The notes: generated by a model not told the origin, from the sequence alone. Shown: positions 9,701 through 18,607, numbered from the stretch's first letter. The stretch: 64,000 nt of DNA from Fluviicola taffensis DSM 16823 (GCF_000194605.1 NC_015321.1:2294001-2358000), one strand, 5' to 3'. Made by a program: numbers and translations.

Positions 9701-11047
9701 TTATAAGAAGTTGCATTTTAGCACACCATCGCGGTCAATCTCAGTAAGCTGAACGTTTTGTATTTGATTTACTAATTCGGGATTGAAAGGGGTTTTAACC
9801 TTCACATAGTTTTCCGTAAATCCATACATGATTCCTTCTTCTTCTTCGGACTCAAACAATACGGTTCTTTTGGAACCAATTTGTGATTCGTAAAAGGCTC
9901 TTTTTTTCTTGTCTGAAAGAATGTGTAATTGCTTACTTCTTTGTGCGCGGACCTGATTTGGAACAGGATCCCCCAATTTCGCAGCGGTTGTGTTTGCGCG
10001 TTCGGAATAGGTAAAAACATGTAAATAAGAAACATCAAGGTCTTTCAAGAAATCCATTGTTTCGATAAATTCTTCATCAGTTTCACCTGGAAATCCTACA
10101 ATAACATCTACTCCAATTGCACAATCAGGCCGTAGTTTTTTAATATGTTGAACACGCTCCACATACAATTCACGCAGGTATTTTCTGCGCATAGCTTTCA
10201 ATAGACGGTTACTTCCAGATTGAAGTGGAATATGGAAATGTGGAACGAAACGTTTGGAATTTTCCAAAGTGAATTGGATAATCTCATCACTCAATAAATT
10301 CGGTTCGATGGAAGAAATTCGGTAACGATCAATTCCATTTACTTCATCCAAAGCTTTTACCAATTCGAAGAAATTTTCTCCCTCTCCTTGACCAAAATCA
10401 CCAATGTTGACCCCCGTAAGCACTACTTCCTTGATATTTGTTTCAGCGATTTTTCGAGCTTCCAATACCGTATCTGAAATACTTGCATTTCTACTTTTTC
10501 CTCTTGCTAAAGGAATGGTGCAAAACGTACAGAAATAATCACAACCATCTTGAATTTTTAAGAACGAGCGAGTGCGATCTCCCATGGAATGTGATGGAAT
10601 GAAGCTGGTTGTTTGTTTGATGTTTTCAAATTTTACGACTGCTCCTTGTTTCTCATTCTCTCCATTTATTGCAGATGAATTTTCGGTATGATTTTCATGT
10701 TCTAAAGCTTCCAAATGCTCTACAATATTGAACTTCTCATTGGCGCCAAGAACTAATGATACACCAGGTATTTGAGCAATTTCAGTAGGTTTTAGTTGAG
10801 CATAACAACCAATAATCGCTACAAAAACTTCTGGATTTATTTTGTGCGCACGCCTAACGAGTTGCTTGCATTTTTTGTCTGCATTTTCGGTAACTGAACA
10901 AGTATTAATTACCAAAATGTCAGGAGTTTCTTCAAAATCAACCTTGGCAAAGCCTGCGTTTTCGAAAAGTCGGGAAATAGTAGATGTCTCTGAAAAATTC
11001 AGTTTACATCCTAAGGTATAAAACGCGACTTTTTTAAACTGTTGCAT
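9701..11047 (-). CDS. mtaB: tRNA N6-threonylcarbamoyladenosine methylthiotransferase
   Basis: A radical-SAM methylthiotransferase that adds a 2-methylthio group to t6A37 of ANN-decoding tRNAs. The 448-residue protein has the three domains in order. The N-terminal UPF0004 domain supplies the auxiliary cluster cysteines in TLGCKLN (Cys14), INTCSV and IGCYAQ. The radical-SAM core has the CxxxCxxC motif in DGCDYFCTFCTIPLARGKSR near residue 168. The C-terminal TRAM-like RNA-binding domain begins around IGSKRTVLFE. TLGCKLN rather than TxGCQMN, and ARGKSR after the cluster motif, favour MtaB over MiaB or RimO. Its start is set by ATG at 11047, about 53 bases downstream of a TATCTTTG box. Confidence 0.92.
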   Translation of the reverse strand: MQQFKKVAFYTLGCKLNFSETSTISRLFENAGFAKVDFEETPDILVINTCSVTENADKKCKQLVRRAHKINPEVFVAIIGCYAQLKPTEIAQIPGVSLVLGANEKFNIVEHLEALEHENHTENSSAINGENEKQGAVVKFENIKQTTSFIPSHSMGDRTRSFLKIQDGCDYFCTFCTIPLARGKSRNASISDTVLEARKIAETNIKEVVLTGVNIGDFGQGEGENFFELVKALDEVNGIDRYRISSIEPNLLSDEIIQFTLENSKRFVPHFHIPLQSGSNRLLKAMRRKYLRELYVERVQHIKKLRPDCAIGVDVIVGFPGETDEEFIETMDFLKDLDVSYLHVFTYSERANTTAAKLGDPVPNQVRAQRSKQLHILSDKKKRAFYESQIGSKRTVLFESEEEEGIMYGFTENYVKVKTPFNPELVNQIQNVQLTEIDRDGVLKCNFL

Positions 11048-11100
11048 ATTGTTTGAAGAATTGAGGGCACAACGCTTGGGCTATAGCTTCAGCGAAGGCA

Positions 11101-11108
11101 CAAAGATA
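11101..11108 (-). promoter_or_regulatory. -7 promoter box of mtaB
   Basis: TATCTTTG on the minus strand matches TAnnTTTG. It predicts a leader of roughly 48 bases containing a small CTTC-GCT-GAAG hairpin. Confidence 0.5.
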
Positions 11109-11240
11109 GACAAATCCGCGACCATAGAAAAATCCGCAGGAAACTATTCAATTGAATCCTAGGATATTTTCCTTTTTGATTTTGAATTGAAGCTTTATTT
11201 AATGAGAAAACTAAGTCGTCAGGCATAATTGAGGATTAAC

Positions 11241-11248
11241 TATATTTG
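11241..11248 (+). promoter_or_regulatory. -7 promoter box of cdd-meaB operon
   Basis: TATATTTG matches TAnnTTTG 17 bases before the cdd ATG. The divergent mtaB box is about 130 bases away. Confidence 0.55.
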
Positions 11249-11265
11249 TTCGTGTAACGTGAAGT

Positions 11266-11739
11266 ATGAAAAAGCAATTAAAGATTGATTACGAGTGGTT
11301 AAATCATTGGAAGGAACTTCCTGACACTGAATATATTTTGGTAGAAAAAGCATTTGAGGCTGCGGAAGATGCGTATGCACCTTATAGCTCTTTTCATGTT
11401 GGTGCAGCAGTGTTATTGGCTGATGGAACGATTATCAAAGGAAATAATCAAGAAAACATTGCTTATCCAAGCGGATTATGTGCCGAAAGAGTTGCCTTAT
11501 TTTACGCAGGAGCGAATTATCCAAATACGATTGTAAAAACTATTGTTGTATTGGCAAAAGGAGATTTAATTGCGCCAGATGAATGTGTTTCTCCTTGTGG
11601 TTCTTGTAGACAAGTGATTGCTGAATCGGAGTTTCGTCAAAAGCAGGACATTCGCATCGTCTTGATTGCTCAAGATGGGAAGACTTGGATTTTCAACAGG
11701 ATTAAAGATATTTTAGTATTTCCTTTTGGAGTAAAGTAA
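11266..11739 (+). CDS. cdd: Cytidine deaminase
   Basis: Hydrolytic deamination of cytidine/deoxycytidine to uridine/deoxyuridine in pyrimidine salvage. At 157 residues it is the short, tetrameric-type zinc enzyme. Substrate and zinc motifs are APYSSFHVGAAVL (38-50), LCAERVA with zinc ligand Cys72 and catalytic Glu74, and the second zinc pair in SPCGSCRQ (Cys111, Cys114). The residue before the first zinc Cys is in SGLCAE rather than the more usual NxCAE. It is followed 3 bases after its stop by meaB, so the two are almost certainly co-transcribed. Confidence 0.93.
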   Translation: MKKQLKIDYEWLNHWKELPDTEYILVEKAFEAAEDAYAPYSSFHVGAAVLLADGTIIKGNNQENIAYPSGLCAERVALFYAGANYPNTIVKTIVVLAKGDLIAPDECVSPCGSCRQVIAESEFRQKQDIRIVLIAQDGKTWIFNRIKDILVFPFGVK

Positions 11740-11742
11740 AAG

Positions 11743-12777
11743 ATGAACGAAAAACGGCTTGAAGAATGGTTTTCTTCCCGAAAAAAAATGCGGGAAAATC
11801 GAACAGTAAATGGATTGTTTGATGCTATCCGTATGGGAGACAGGGCTGCATTGAGTGGTGCGATTACTTTGTTGGAGAGCACTCGAGAGGAAGATCAAGT
11901 AATTGCTCGAGACCTGATTCGTTGGTGTCTTCCGTTTTCAGGAAATTCTTTACGAATTGGAATCACAGGTGTTCCAGGAGTAGGGAAGAGTTCTTTTATC
12001 GAGAAATTTGGTCAAACTATTTTGACAACCCGGAAGAAGGTAGCTGTTTTAGCAATTGATCCAACGAGTGAGCGAACTGGAGGAAGTATTTTGGGAGATA
12101 AAACCCGTATGGAAACGTTATCGCAAAACAAGAATGTATTTATTCGTCCTTCCGCCGCTGGAAATACCTTGGGAGGAGTTGCTCGCAAAACAAGAGAAAC
12201 AATCATTCTATGTGAAGCTGCTGGTTTTGATGTTTTGTTGATTGAAACGGTAGGCGTTGGTCAATCTGAAATTATGGTTCATTCCATGGTAGATTTTTTC
12301 CTATTGCTACTTCTGGCAGGCGCTGGAGATGAATTGCAAGGAATCAAGCGCGGAATTATGGAAATGGCTGATGGATTAGCGGTTACAAAATCGGATGGTG
12401 ATAATATAAACAAAGCGAAATTGGCTTCTCGCGAGTTGAAAAATGCCATTCATTTATTTCCACCTACTTCCAATGGTTGGATTCCAGAAGTGAAAACTTG
12501 CAGTTCTATTGAAAATAGGGATATTGATGTTGTTTGGGAAATGATCGAACGATTTGAACGTCATACGAAGTTGAATGGGAGCTTTGATTCCAAACGGAAA
12601 CACCAAGATTTAAACTGGATGCATGAAACCCTCAAAGATTTATTGCTTCAAGGATTGTGGCATCAAGAAAAAACAAAAGCTTTTATTGAAGCTAAAGAAG
12701 AAGAGGTTGGACGTGGAGATACATCTGCTTTTGAAGCTGCCGAAGAAATTTATCGTCTTTATAGAAACGTAAAGTAA
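11743..12777 (+). CDS. meaB: Methylmalonyl-CoA mutase-associated GTPase MeaB
   Basis: A G3E-type P-loop GTPase of the MeaB/ArgK family that protects and gates cofactor loading of adenosylcobalamin-dependent methylmalonyl-CoA mutase. The 344 residues include the Walker A loop GVPGVGKSS (76-84), a metal/switch segment IDPTSERTGGSILGDKTRM, the G3-type ETVGVGQSE, and a base-recognition motif TKSDGD. The helical C-terminal dimerisation arm is present, so the protein is full length. No mutase subunit is encoded within the window; the only operon partner is cdd, 3 bases upstream. The pairing with cytidine deaminase has no obvious metabolic logic. Confidence 0.92.
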   Translation: MNEKRLEEWFSSRKKMRENRTVNGLFDAIRMGDRAALSGAITLLESTREEDQVIARDLIRWCLPFSGNSLRIGITGVPGVGKSSFIEKFGQTILTTRKKVAVLAIDPTSERTGGSILGDKTRMETLSQNKNVFIRPSAAGNTLGGVARKTRETIILCEAAGFDVLLIETVGVGQSEIMVHSMVDFFLLLLLAGAGDELQGIKRGIMEMADGLAVTKSDGDNINKAKLASRELKNAIHLFPPTSNGWIPEVKTCSSIENRDIDVVWEMIERFERHTKLNGSFDSKRKHQDLNWMHETLKDLLLQGLWHQEKTKAFIEAKEEEVGRGDTSAFEAAEEIYRLYRNVK

Positions 12778-12841
12778 ATTGGAATTTGCCAAGATGCTTT
12801 ATTTTTCGATGACTAGATTCTAATCCCTTTATTTAAAGTCC

Positions 12842-12849
12842 TACCTTTG
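12842..12849 (+). promoter_or_regulatory. -7 promoter box just before S4 gene
   Basis: TACCTTTG ends only 4 bases before the ATG at 12854. Transcription is expected to begin at or within a base or two of the start codon, giving a leaderless message. Confidence 0.55.
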
Positions 12850-12853
12850 TGTT

Positions 12854-13069
12854 ATGGAAAAGATTGAATTCACAATCAACGGAGAGTTTATTGAATTATT
12901 GGGGCTTTTAAAAGTTACTGGAGTTGCACAAACGGGCGGTCATGCGAAATTGATTGTAGAAGATGAGGAAGTTTTCCGGAATGGAGAATTAGAGACGCGG
13001 AAACGTGCTAAACTTGTTGCTGGAGATATTATCGAGGTAGGCGATGAAATCCGAATAGTTTTGAAATAA
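12854..13069 (+). CDS. Small S4-type RNA-binding protein (YbcJ/YaaA-like)
   Basis: A 71-residue stand-alone S4 domain, cytoplasmic. The alpha-L fold is recognisable from FIELLGLLKVTGVAQTGG, followed by AKLIVEDEEVFRNGE, ETRKRAKLVAGDIIEV and a final beta strand. The lysine/arginine cluster at the end of the second half is the usual RNA-contact face. Small S4 proteins of this type bind rRNA or stalled ribosomal complexes in other bacteria; the target here is unknown. The -7 box ends 4 bases before the ATG. The gene is convergent with a membrane-anchored unknown, with a short-word repeat array between them. Confidence 0.85.
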   Translation: MEKIEFTINGEFIELLGLLKVTGVAQTGGHAKLIVEDEEVFRNGELETRKRAKLVAGDIIEVGDEIRIVLK

Positions 13070-13073
13070 TAAT

Positions 13074-13159
13074 AAAAGTTCAAAAGTTCAAAAGTTCAAA
13101 AGTTCAAAATTGTTTTTAAACACTTTGAACCCTTTAAACATTGTTTGAACCAATTGAAC
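13074..13159. repeat. Opposed short-word tandem array in convergent gap (GTTCAAA family)
   Basis: Four copies of AAAAGTTC (13074-13105) are followed, after a T-rich spacer, by three copies of the complementary word TTTGAAC/TTGAAC (13124-13130, 13144-13150, 13154-13159). The arms can pair in several registers, forming a long, slippable hairpin between two convergent genes. Probably a bidirectional terminator. The same word family fills the gap at 34123-34250. Confidence 0.8.
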
Positions 13160-13168
13160 TCTCTTTTA

Positions 13169-13702
13169 TCAGAATAACTCCTGTAATTCTTTTCGCAGGT
13201 ATTCTACCGTGATTTCTGTTGGCAGTTTGCCAACTTCTGCGTTGATTTCAAATATTTTCGCAGCCAAATCAGTCGAAAGTGCTGTTGCATCCATTTGATT
13301 TCCTGCCAAATTTATAATTTTAATAGTCTCTTCTTTTGAATTTTTGACCATTTCCCATGATTGTGGTGAAACGAACATTTGTTGCGAAACGTTGTGGTCA
13401 TATTCCTCTCGAATAGCTTGTAGCAAATCTGTTTGAAGTTTTCTTGCCGGAAGACCAGGATTGTGAAGACGCATTACTAAGCTTCCTGGATGGATACGTT
13501 CCATTAAAAGTGCTGCTCTTTGATAAGCTTCCACGCGCATAGGGAGGAAGTGTTTTTGACGTTCTTTCTTCAATTCGATTTGTGCAGCTCTTATTTCACG
13601 ATCTCCCGTTTTCTTTAGAAATAAGTAAGCCATTAACAAAACTCCACCACCAGAGATTATAGAAATTAGAAGGGGGAAAATGATTCCAACAAAAAAGTGC
13701 AT
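13169..13702 (-). CDS. Membrane-anchored protein of unknown function
   Basis: A 177-residue protein not assigned to a named family. An N-terminal hydrophobic segment (about residues 3-29, GIIFPLLISIISGGGVLLMAYLFL) is followed by a basic stretch with KKTGDREIRAAQIELKKERQK, so the body is probably cytoplasmic. The rest is mostly helical and contains the phrase FLPMRVEAYQRAALLMERIHPGSLVMR, which has the look of a conserved core. It converges on the S4 gene and lies downstream of 3-hydroxyanthranilate dioxygenase with a gap of about 110 bases. A TACTTTTA sequence in that gap is a weak -7 candidate. No catalytic motif is visible. Confidence 0.75.
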   Translation of the reverse strand: MHFFVGIIFPLLISIISGGGVLLMAYLFLKKTGDREIRAAQIELKKERQKHFLPMRVEAYQRAALLMERIHPGSLVMRLHNPGLPARKLQTDLLQAIREEYDHNVSQQMFVSPQSWEMVKNSKEETIKIINLAGNQMDATALSTDLAAKIFEINAEVGKLPTEITVEYLRKELQELF

Positions 13703-13811
13703 ATAAATTATTTTTCTAAGTGAATTCGTTTTTTAGTAAAAGTAACAATTACCTCAGATTACACAAAAGTGTGATTGTAGATAACGTAACCCACAATTTT
13801 TTTGATACAGA

Positions 13812-14330
13812 TTAAATGAATTTCGGATCTACCTCCATTTGATGTCCACAAGAAGTACAGGTTCTCATTTCTTCCGAATTGTAGAATTCTTTAAATCGAG
13901 GAAGAAAATCTTTCTCTATATTATCTAATTTGAATCGGTAGTTTTTTAATTCATGATTACATTTCTCACAGAACCAAAATAATCCATCTTGCATTTCTGT
14001 ATTTTTGCGAACACGTTCAATGACAAGCCCTACTGTATTTTCACCTCTTCGTGGATTGTGAGGAATATTTGCTGGAAGCAAGAACATTTCACCTTCTTTA
14101 ATGTGAATTTCCTTTGCTTTACCTTCATGTTGTATGCCAACAGTGATATCACCCTCAATTTGATAGAAAAGCTCTTCGCTTTCATTGTAGTGATAATCTT
14201 TTCGTGCATTTGGTCCTCCAACAATCATAACGATGAAATCACCAGCTTCTTTGTAAAGGTTTTTGTTTCCAACAGGCGGTTTCAGTAACTCTCTGTTTTC
14301 GGCTATCCACTGATGTAAATTAAATGGCAT
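13812..14330 (-). CDS. nbaC: 3-hydroxyanthranilate 3,4-dioxygenase
   Basis: A cupin Fe(II) dioxygenase that opens the ring of 3-hydroxyanthranilate to 2-amino-3-carboxymuconate semialdehyde, on the route from tryptophan to quinolinate/NAD or to catabolism. The chosen 172-residue form gives the catalytic iron ligands His47, Glu53 and His91, and a rubredoxin-like second iron site from two CxxC pairs (Cys121/124, Cys158/161). The spacing is the same as in the characterised bacterial enzyme, with a constant offset. Start choice: AGGA sits 7 bases before ATG 14330, and a TACATTTG promoter box at 14354-14361 lies inside the longer reading frame, excluding the start at 14396; ATG at 14336 remains possible. 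No other kynurenine-pathway gene is in the window. Confidence 0.92.
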   Translation of the reverse strand: MPFNLHQWIAENRELLKPPVGNKNLYKEAGDFIVMIVGGPNARKDYHYNESEELFYQIEGDITVGIQHEGKAKEIHIKEGEMFLLPANIPHNPRRGENTVGLVIERVRKNTEMQDGLFWFCEKCNHELKNYRFKLDNIEKDFLPRFKEFYNSEEMRTCTSCGHQMEVDPKFI

Positions 14331-14353
14331 TAACATATCCTGTGTGTTTTTAT

Positions 14354-14384
14354 CAAATGTACCAAATGAATGGTCGATTTGCAA
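14354..14384 (-). promoter_or_regulatory. Promoter of the hydroxyanthranilate dioxygenase gene
   Basis: The minus strand has -7 box TACATTTG (14354-14361) and, 19 bases upstream, TTGC (around 14381-14384) as the -33 element. It is squeezed between the terminator of the preceding gene and the start codon. Confidence 0.55.
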
Positions 14385-14396
14385 TATAATGATCAT

Positions 14397-14440
14397 AAAA
14401 AAGCCCCGAAGCAGATGTTTCCATTGCTTCGGGGCTTTTG
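14397..14440 (-). terminator. Strong intrinsic terminator of the GEVED cargo gene
   Basis: A perfect 14-bp stem AAAAGCCCCGAAGC / GCTTCGGGGCTTTT with a 13-base loop; the minus strand continues with a T run. It lies 50 bases past the stop of the leftward cargo gene. Confidence 0.9.
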
Positions 14441-14489
14441 TTTTATTACTGCGATAACGCTAGTATTTTATCAAAAGCAGCGCTTTTTC

Positions 14490-17400
14490 TTATTGAATAA
14501 CTACACGGAATACTTTTTCAGCATTCTCAGTAGAAAGTTTGAAGAAGTATACACCTCTTTCAACTTCTTTTAAGTTTACTGTATTCGTTCCAGAAATAAT
14601 TTCACTTCCAGATTGAATTGTACGTCCGTTGATATCTGTTACTGATAAGTTAAAGTTACCGTTTGCAAAAGTAGATTCGATGAATACAATTCCTGTTGAT
14701 GGATTTGGATAAAGTTTCACTTCCTCCAAGAAAGCCATTTCTTCAATAGATAACCAGTTACAAGTTGAGGATACTGTTACTACAACATTTGCAGTATCAT
14801 TCGGACAAACGCCGTTCCCAGAAATGTAATCGTAATTAAATTGTCCAGGGAATCCACCAGTTGTTATTTGAGAGTTTGGCATAGAAACATTTGAAGGATC
14901 ATACCATTGACCATTCAAATCTGCATTTCCATTCAAACCAGCCAATAAATCAATTGGTTCGTTTTTACAAGCTGCGATTGTACCATCCATACCAGCATTT
15001 GACGGAGCGAAAATTTTCACTTGAGAAATAATCGAATCATACGCACAACCATCAACCACACGATATTCAAAATTGAACGTCGAAAATGCCAATCCATTTG
15101 AATTAAATGTTGAATCAGTAATACTTGCATTTACGCTAGGAATTGGAGAAGACCAAGTTCCACCATAACTATTCAAGTTGATAGTTGTTGCCAAATCCAA
15201 GACCTCACCAGAACAAATGTTTGTTACAGAATCTGCTGTTCCAGCCTCTAGTACAATTGGAGAAACTTTCAAGCTGAAGTTACCAGATGTAGCATCAAAT
15301 TTATCATACATGATGTAATAAGTCGCTCCTGGAGTTAAAGAACAAACTGTAAAGTTTGGAGCTAAACTTGTTCCACCAATTGCATCATCATTTGCAGCTC
15401 GCAATGTAAATGTATTGAAGTCAGCACAGTTAGTTGCAGAATATACAGCAGCTTGCCCATTGTAAGGGATAGCAGTTGAATTGATTCTTACCGATCCCGA
15501 AGCTGGAGCTACGAAACTATACCAAAGTGTTCCATTCAAAGTGGAGTTCACCCAACCAGTTGTTGTTTGAGCGCCTGTTGCAGGAGGAGCAATAGTGCTT
15601 TCATTTGCGGAAACAGTTGCACCTGGACCAGCGTTGTTGAATGTATAAGTTTCGCCCAAGGTTAATAATTCTTGATTACAAACAAGGTCATTTGTTAGAG
15701 GCATCACAACTGTAAAAGGTCCTGTATATGCAGAAGTGTCTGTTGTACAAACTGCTTGTACGTATACTTGGTAAACACCTGATCCCATTAAGCTTGCATC
15801 ATGAACTGTATCTGCAAAATTGATTCCATTTGCAGGAACAATTTCTCCAGAACCTAATGGAAATCCTGTCATTCCATATTGAATTTTGAACGATTGAATT
15901 GGATGTACGTTTTGTGCCCAGTTCCATACTAACTTCAATGAATCAGGAGAAGCTGTAGCTGATAATCCAGTTGGAAGGCTACATGCTGTTTGTTGCATTA
16001 CAACTAATTTAAAATCTACAAAGTTTCCGTAAGGTGAAGGTCCACAAGCAGACGTAACAGTTGGTGACCAGCTATTAGACATACGTACACGGTAGTCACC
16101 TGCCATTTGAGAAGCAGGAATTGCAATTACGCCGTTATAACTACCTGTATATGTAGTTGTAGCCCAAATAGTTTCTCCCGCATCTGCAAAGTCACCATCA
16201 TGATTCCAGTCTACCCAGCAATAGAAATAGTTCGTACCCGAAGATGCTACCATAGATACATTGACACTTGATCCAGGAAGTTGAACACAAGAAGTTGTAC
16301 TGTAGTTATCCTGATATGCACTATAAGATGAACTTGTATGTACGAAATTTGAAATCGCACCTGTCGTAGTAATATTACTTAAGTAATAACTTGTACTACT
16401 TGCTCCAGCAGTAGGAGTACAAGGAGCGTTACAAGGACCTGTTACAACGATTGAAACCGTATTTGAGATCGTTGAATCTGCCGGACTACCAGCACATTTA
16501 ACTGCTAATTCAAAGTTTGCATCCAAAGTTGCTGCATACGTATAAGAAGAATTTGTTGCTCCTGCAATAGGGCTTCCATCCTTATACCATTGATATGTAA
16601 AGTTATTTGATAGTACAGGGGTATAAGAAGAATTAAGTTGCACTAATGAACCATCACACGCGTTTACAGAACCAGCAGGCGTTATATTCACAGTTGTTGG
16701 AGTTCCAGTACATGCTGTCGGAGTACCTACAACTAATTTAAAATCTACAAAATTTCCGTATGCATTAGGTCCACATGGAGAAGAAACCGCTCCAATAAAG
16801 CTCGAGGCCATTCTAACACGGTAATCACCAGGTGCTTGTCCTGCAGAAACTGGGATAACACTATTGTAAGGAGTACCAACATAACCAGTGGTAGCAAACA
16901 CAGCTTCCCCTGCATCAGAAAAATCACCATCATTGTTCCAATCTACCCAACCATGGAAATAATGTGTTCCTCCGCCAGTCACAGCTAATGATACATTTAG
17001 ATTCGTACCTGGTAATTGGATAGCTGAAGCAGTAGTGTATGCATTGGAATATGCAGAGTAAGAAGCTGCTGTGTAAGCAACGTTCGTAATTCCTCCTGTA
17101 GAAGTAATGTTGTTGAGGTAATACGTAGTACTGCTAGCTCCTGCTGTTGGTGTACAGTAACATTGTGAAGGAGAGTTTTGTCCAACAGCAAGAATGTTCG
17201 TAGAATCAGAAGCTCCACCATTAGTACAAGTTACAATACAGAAATAATCTGTAGCAGCAGTTTGGTTATTTACAGTGTACGTCGTTCCAGTAGCACCAGC
17301 GATATTAGTAAATGTATTCATCCCCTGAGGAGAACTTTGCCATTGGTATGTGATACCTGTAGCTAAAGTAGCACCAGTAAGTGATACTGTAAATGGAACA

Positions 17401-18089
17401 CTCGCACATGCGTTTCCAACACTTGCCGCAGCTGTTCCTGCTGTTGGCGTTCCAGCACAAGGAGGAGTCGTAAAAGTTAAGCGAACATACGGCTTGTTAT
17501 TATTTACATCGGTAGTTACTTCTCCGCATTGAGATCCAGCACCATCATCTTGAATATGACGAGAACCATTTGTTATCCCCGTTTTTACGGTAACACCTCC
17601 GTAGGGAGATACATAAGGATTTGCTGGTCCTGTACAAATTTCAATTAAAATGTTCTGTACACCATCCCAAACAAAATTAACATCAAAAACGATGTCTGTC
17701 ATTCCAACTGCAGGTGTATAGGCGAAAGCGTTCTTCACCACCATTGTAGGGGATGCATCGTGAGCAGCAGAGTTCGTAGCTGCAGTATGACCCATTCTAA
17801 CCGTATAATTATCTAAAGTACCCGGAGCTTCAGTAACATCCCAAGCAAGCGCAGTTATTGGCATCCCAGGTTGTAATCCTGCAGCAGTCAATTCAGCAGC
17901 AGTGTAAACTACCTGGTATCGGATAGATTCAAAATGATCACTGATGGGATCAGCTCCAGTACCGTTAGTGTTTCCAGCAGTTCCTCCACTTGGCACAACA
18001 TTGACTTGTACCTGTGAAAAACCATAGCCGAAGGTTAGTACGAATAGGAGCAATGGAAGCATCCTATTCAAATAGTAATTTTTCTTCAT
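14490..18089 (-). CDS. T9SS type A cargo protein with duplicated GEVED domains
   Basis: A 1199-residue secreted protein. The signal peptide is followed by a putative jelly-roll/anchor region and an Ig-like module. Two GEVED domains follow (starting near residues 312 and 565), each with CTPTAGASST.YYL, a WVDWNxDGDFxDAGE core and ending YGNFVDFKLVV. They are separated by an Ig module and followed by a fibronectin type III-like domain near residue 700 (GLSATASPDSLKLVWNW) and a further beta-sandwich carrying a GSVRINSTAI strand. The last 80 residues are a type A sorting domain (VKLYPNPSTGIVFIES, NGRTIQSG, GVYFFKLST). The aspartates of the DWNNDGDF loops suggest Ca2+ binding. Secreted through T9SS and probably lipopolysaccharide-anchored or released; substrate or partner unknown. 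Confidence 0.9.
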   Translation of the reverse strand: MKKNYYLNRMLPLLLFVLTFGYGFSQVQVNVVPSGGTAGNTNGTGADPISDHFESIRYQVVYTAAELTAAGLQPGMPITALAWDVTEAPGTLDNYTVRMGHTAATNSAAHDASPTMVVKNAFAYTPAVGMTDIVFDVNFVWDGVQNILIEICTGPANPYVSPYGGVTVKTGITNGSRHIQDDGAGSQCGEVTTDVNNNKPYVRLTFTTPPCAGTPTAGTAAASVGNACASVPFTVSLTGATLATGITYQWQSSPQGMNTFTNIAGATGTTYTVNNQTAATDYFCIVTCTNGGASDSTNILAVGQNSPSQCYCTPTAGASSTTYYLNNITSTGGITNVAYTAASYSAYSNAYTTASAIQLPGTNLNVSLAVTGGGTHYFHGWVDWNNDGDFSDAGEAVFATTGYVGTPYNSVIPVSAGQAPGDYRVRMASSFIGAVSSPCGPNAYGNFVDFKLVVGTPTACTGTPTTVNITPAGSVNACDGSLVQLNSSYTPVLSNNFTYQWYKDGSPIAGATNSSYTYAATLDANFELAVKCAGSPADSTISNTVSIVVTGPCNAPCTPTAGASSTSYYLSNITTTGAISNFVHTSSSYSAYQDNYSTTSCVQLPGSSVNVSMVASSGTNYFYCWVDWNHDGDFADAGETIWATTTYTGSYNGVIAIPASQMAGDYRVRMSNSWSPTVTSACGPSPYGNFVDFKLVVMQQTACSLPTGLSATASPDSLKLVWNWAQNVHPIQSFKIQYGMTGFPLGSGEIVPANGINFADTVHDASLMGSGVYQVYVQAVCTTDTSAYTGPFTVVMPLTNDLVCNQELLTLGETYTFNNAGPGATVSANESTIAPPATGAQTTTGWVNSTLNGTLWYSFVAPASGSVRINSTAIPYNGQAAVYSATNCADFNTFTLRAANDDAIGGTSLAPNFTVCSLTPGATYYIMYDKFDATSGNFSLKVSPIVLEAGTADSVTNICSGEVLDLATTINLNSYGGTWSSPIPSVNASITDSTFNSNGLAFSTFNFEYRVVDGCAYDSIISQVKIFAPSNAGMDGTIAACKNEPIDLLAGLNGNADLNGQWYDPSNVSMPNSQITTGGFPGQFNYDYISGNGVCPNDTANVVVTVSSTCNWLSIEEMAFLEEVKLYPNPSTGIVFIESTFANGNFNLSVTDINGRTIQSGSEIISGTNTVNLKEVERGVYFFKLSTENAEKVFRVVIQ

Positions 18090-18111
18090 AAGTTATAATT
18101 TATATTCAAAA

Positions 18112-18119
18112 CAAATGTA
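18112..18119 (-). promoter_or_regulatory. -7 promoter box of the GEVED cargo gene
   Basis: Minus-strand TACATTTG, 22 bases before ATG 18089, matches TAnnTTTG. Confidence 0.55.
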
Positions 18120-18607
18120 AAGAATTAACATATCAATAACATGTTTTTTTTTACTGTTTATTGATGTAACACTTTGAATTCCTTATCTGTGAATATTCGC
18201 TGATAGTTTGCGAACATCAACTAAACCCTTATTTTTACTGAGGGAGTTTGATTTTTAAATTCAAAATTTTGGGTTTTTATTAAATGATTGACATGTTAAT
18301 ATTTATATCAACTATTGTTTCAAATATTGATTAATCAACAAAACGCCAGTTAACAAATTGTGAGAAGACAAAAAAACAGGTTAATTCTAACAATTTAAGT
18401 TTTATTTTAAACATTTTTAAGTTGTAATTTATATCTTGGGATTACCTAGGTATCCTAATTTAACTTGAATGAGAAATTTCACCCTATTTACCTGAATCTC
18501 TAAAAAAACAGAAAGACTCTTCGCTTAAAAGTAGGTTGACCGAAGTGAAATAATTCCGTTATTAAAAATTTTGAAGTCTTGCATTTCATGGGTAACTAGA
18601 AATTGAA
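18120..18607. other. AT-rich divergent intergenic region, no gene seen
   Basis: About 490 bases between divergent promoters of the GEVED cargo gene and the SDR gene. No convincing reading frame or RNA gene. It contains a perfect 10-bp palindrome TACCTAGGTA at 18443-18452 and a weak, imperfect hairpin near 18220-18252. Long T and A runs are frequent. It may hold regulatory sites for the cargo gene. Confidence 0.5.

Noticed and set aside
11060-11100. tRNA-like or riboswitch-like structure in the mtaB leader
   Set aside because: Only a 4-bp hairpin can be drawn; no cloverleaf or known aptamer pattern.
18220-18252. Hairpin-like CCCTTATTTTTACTGAGGG in the 18 kb gap
   Set aside because: Pairing is short and interrupted; no T run and no evidence for an RNA gene.
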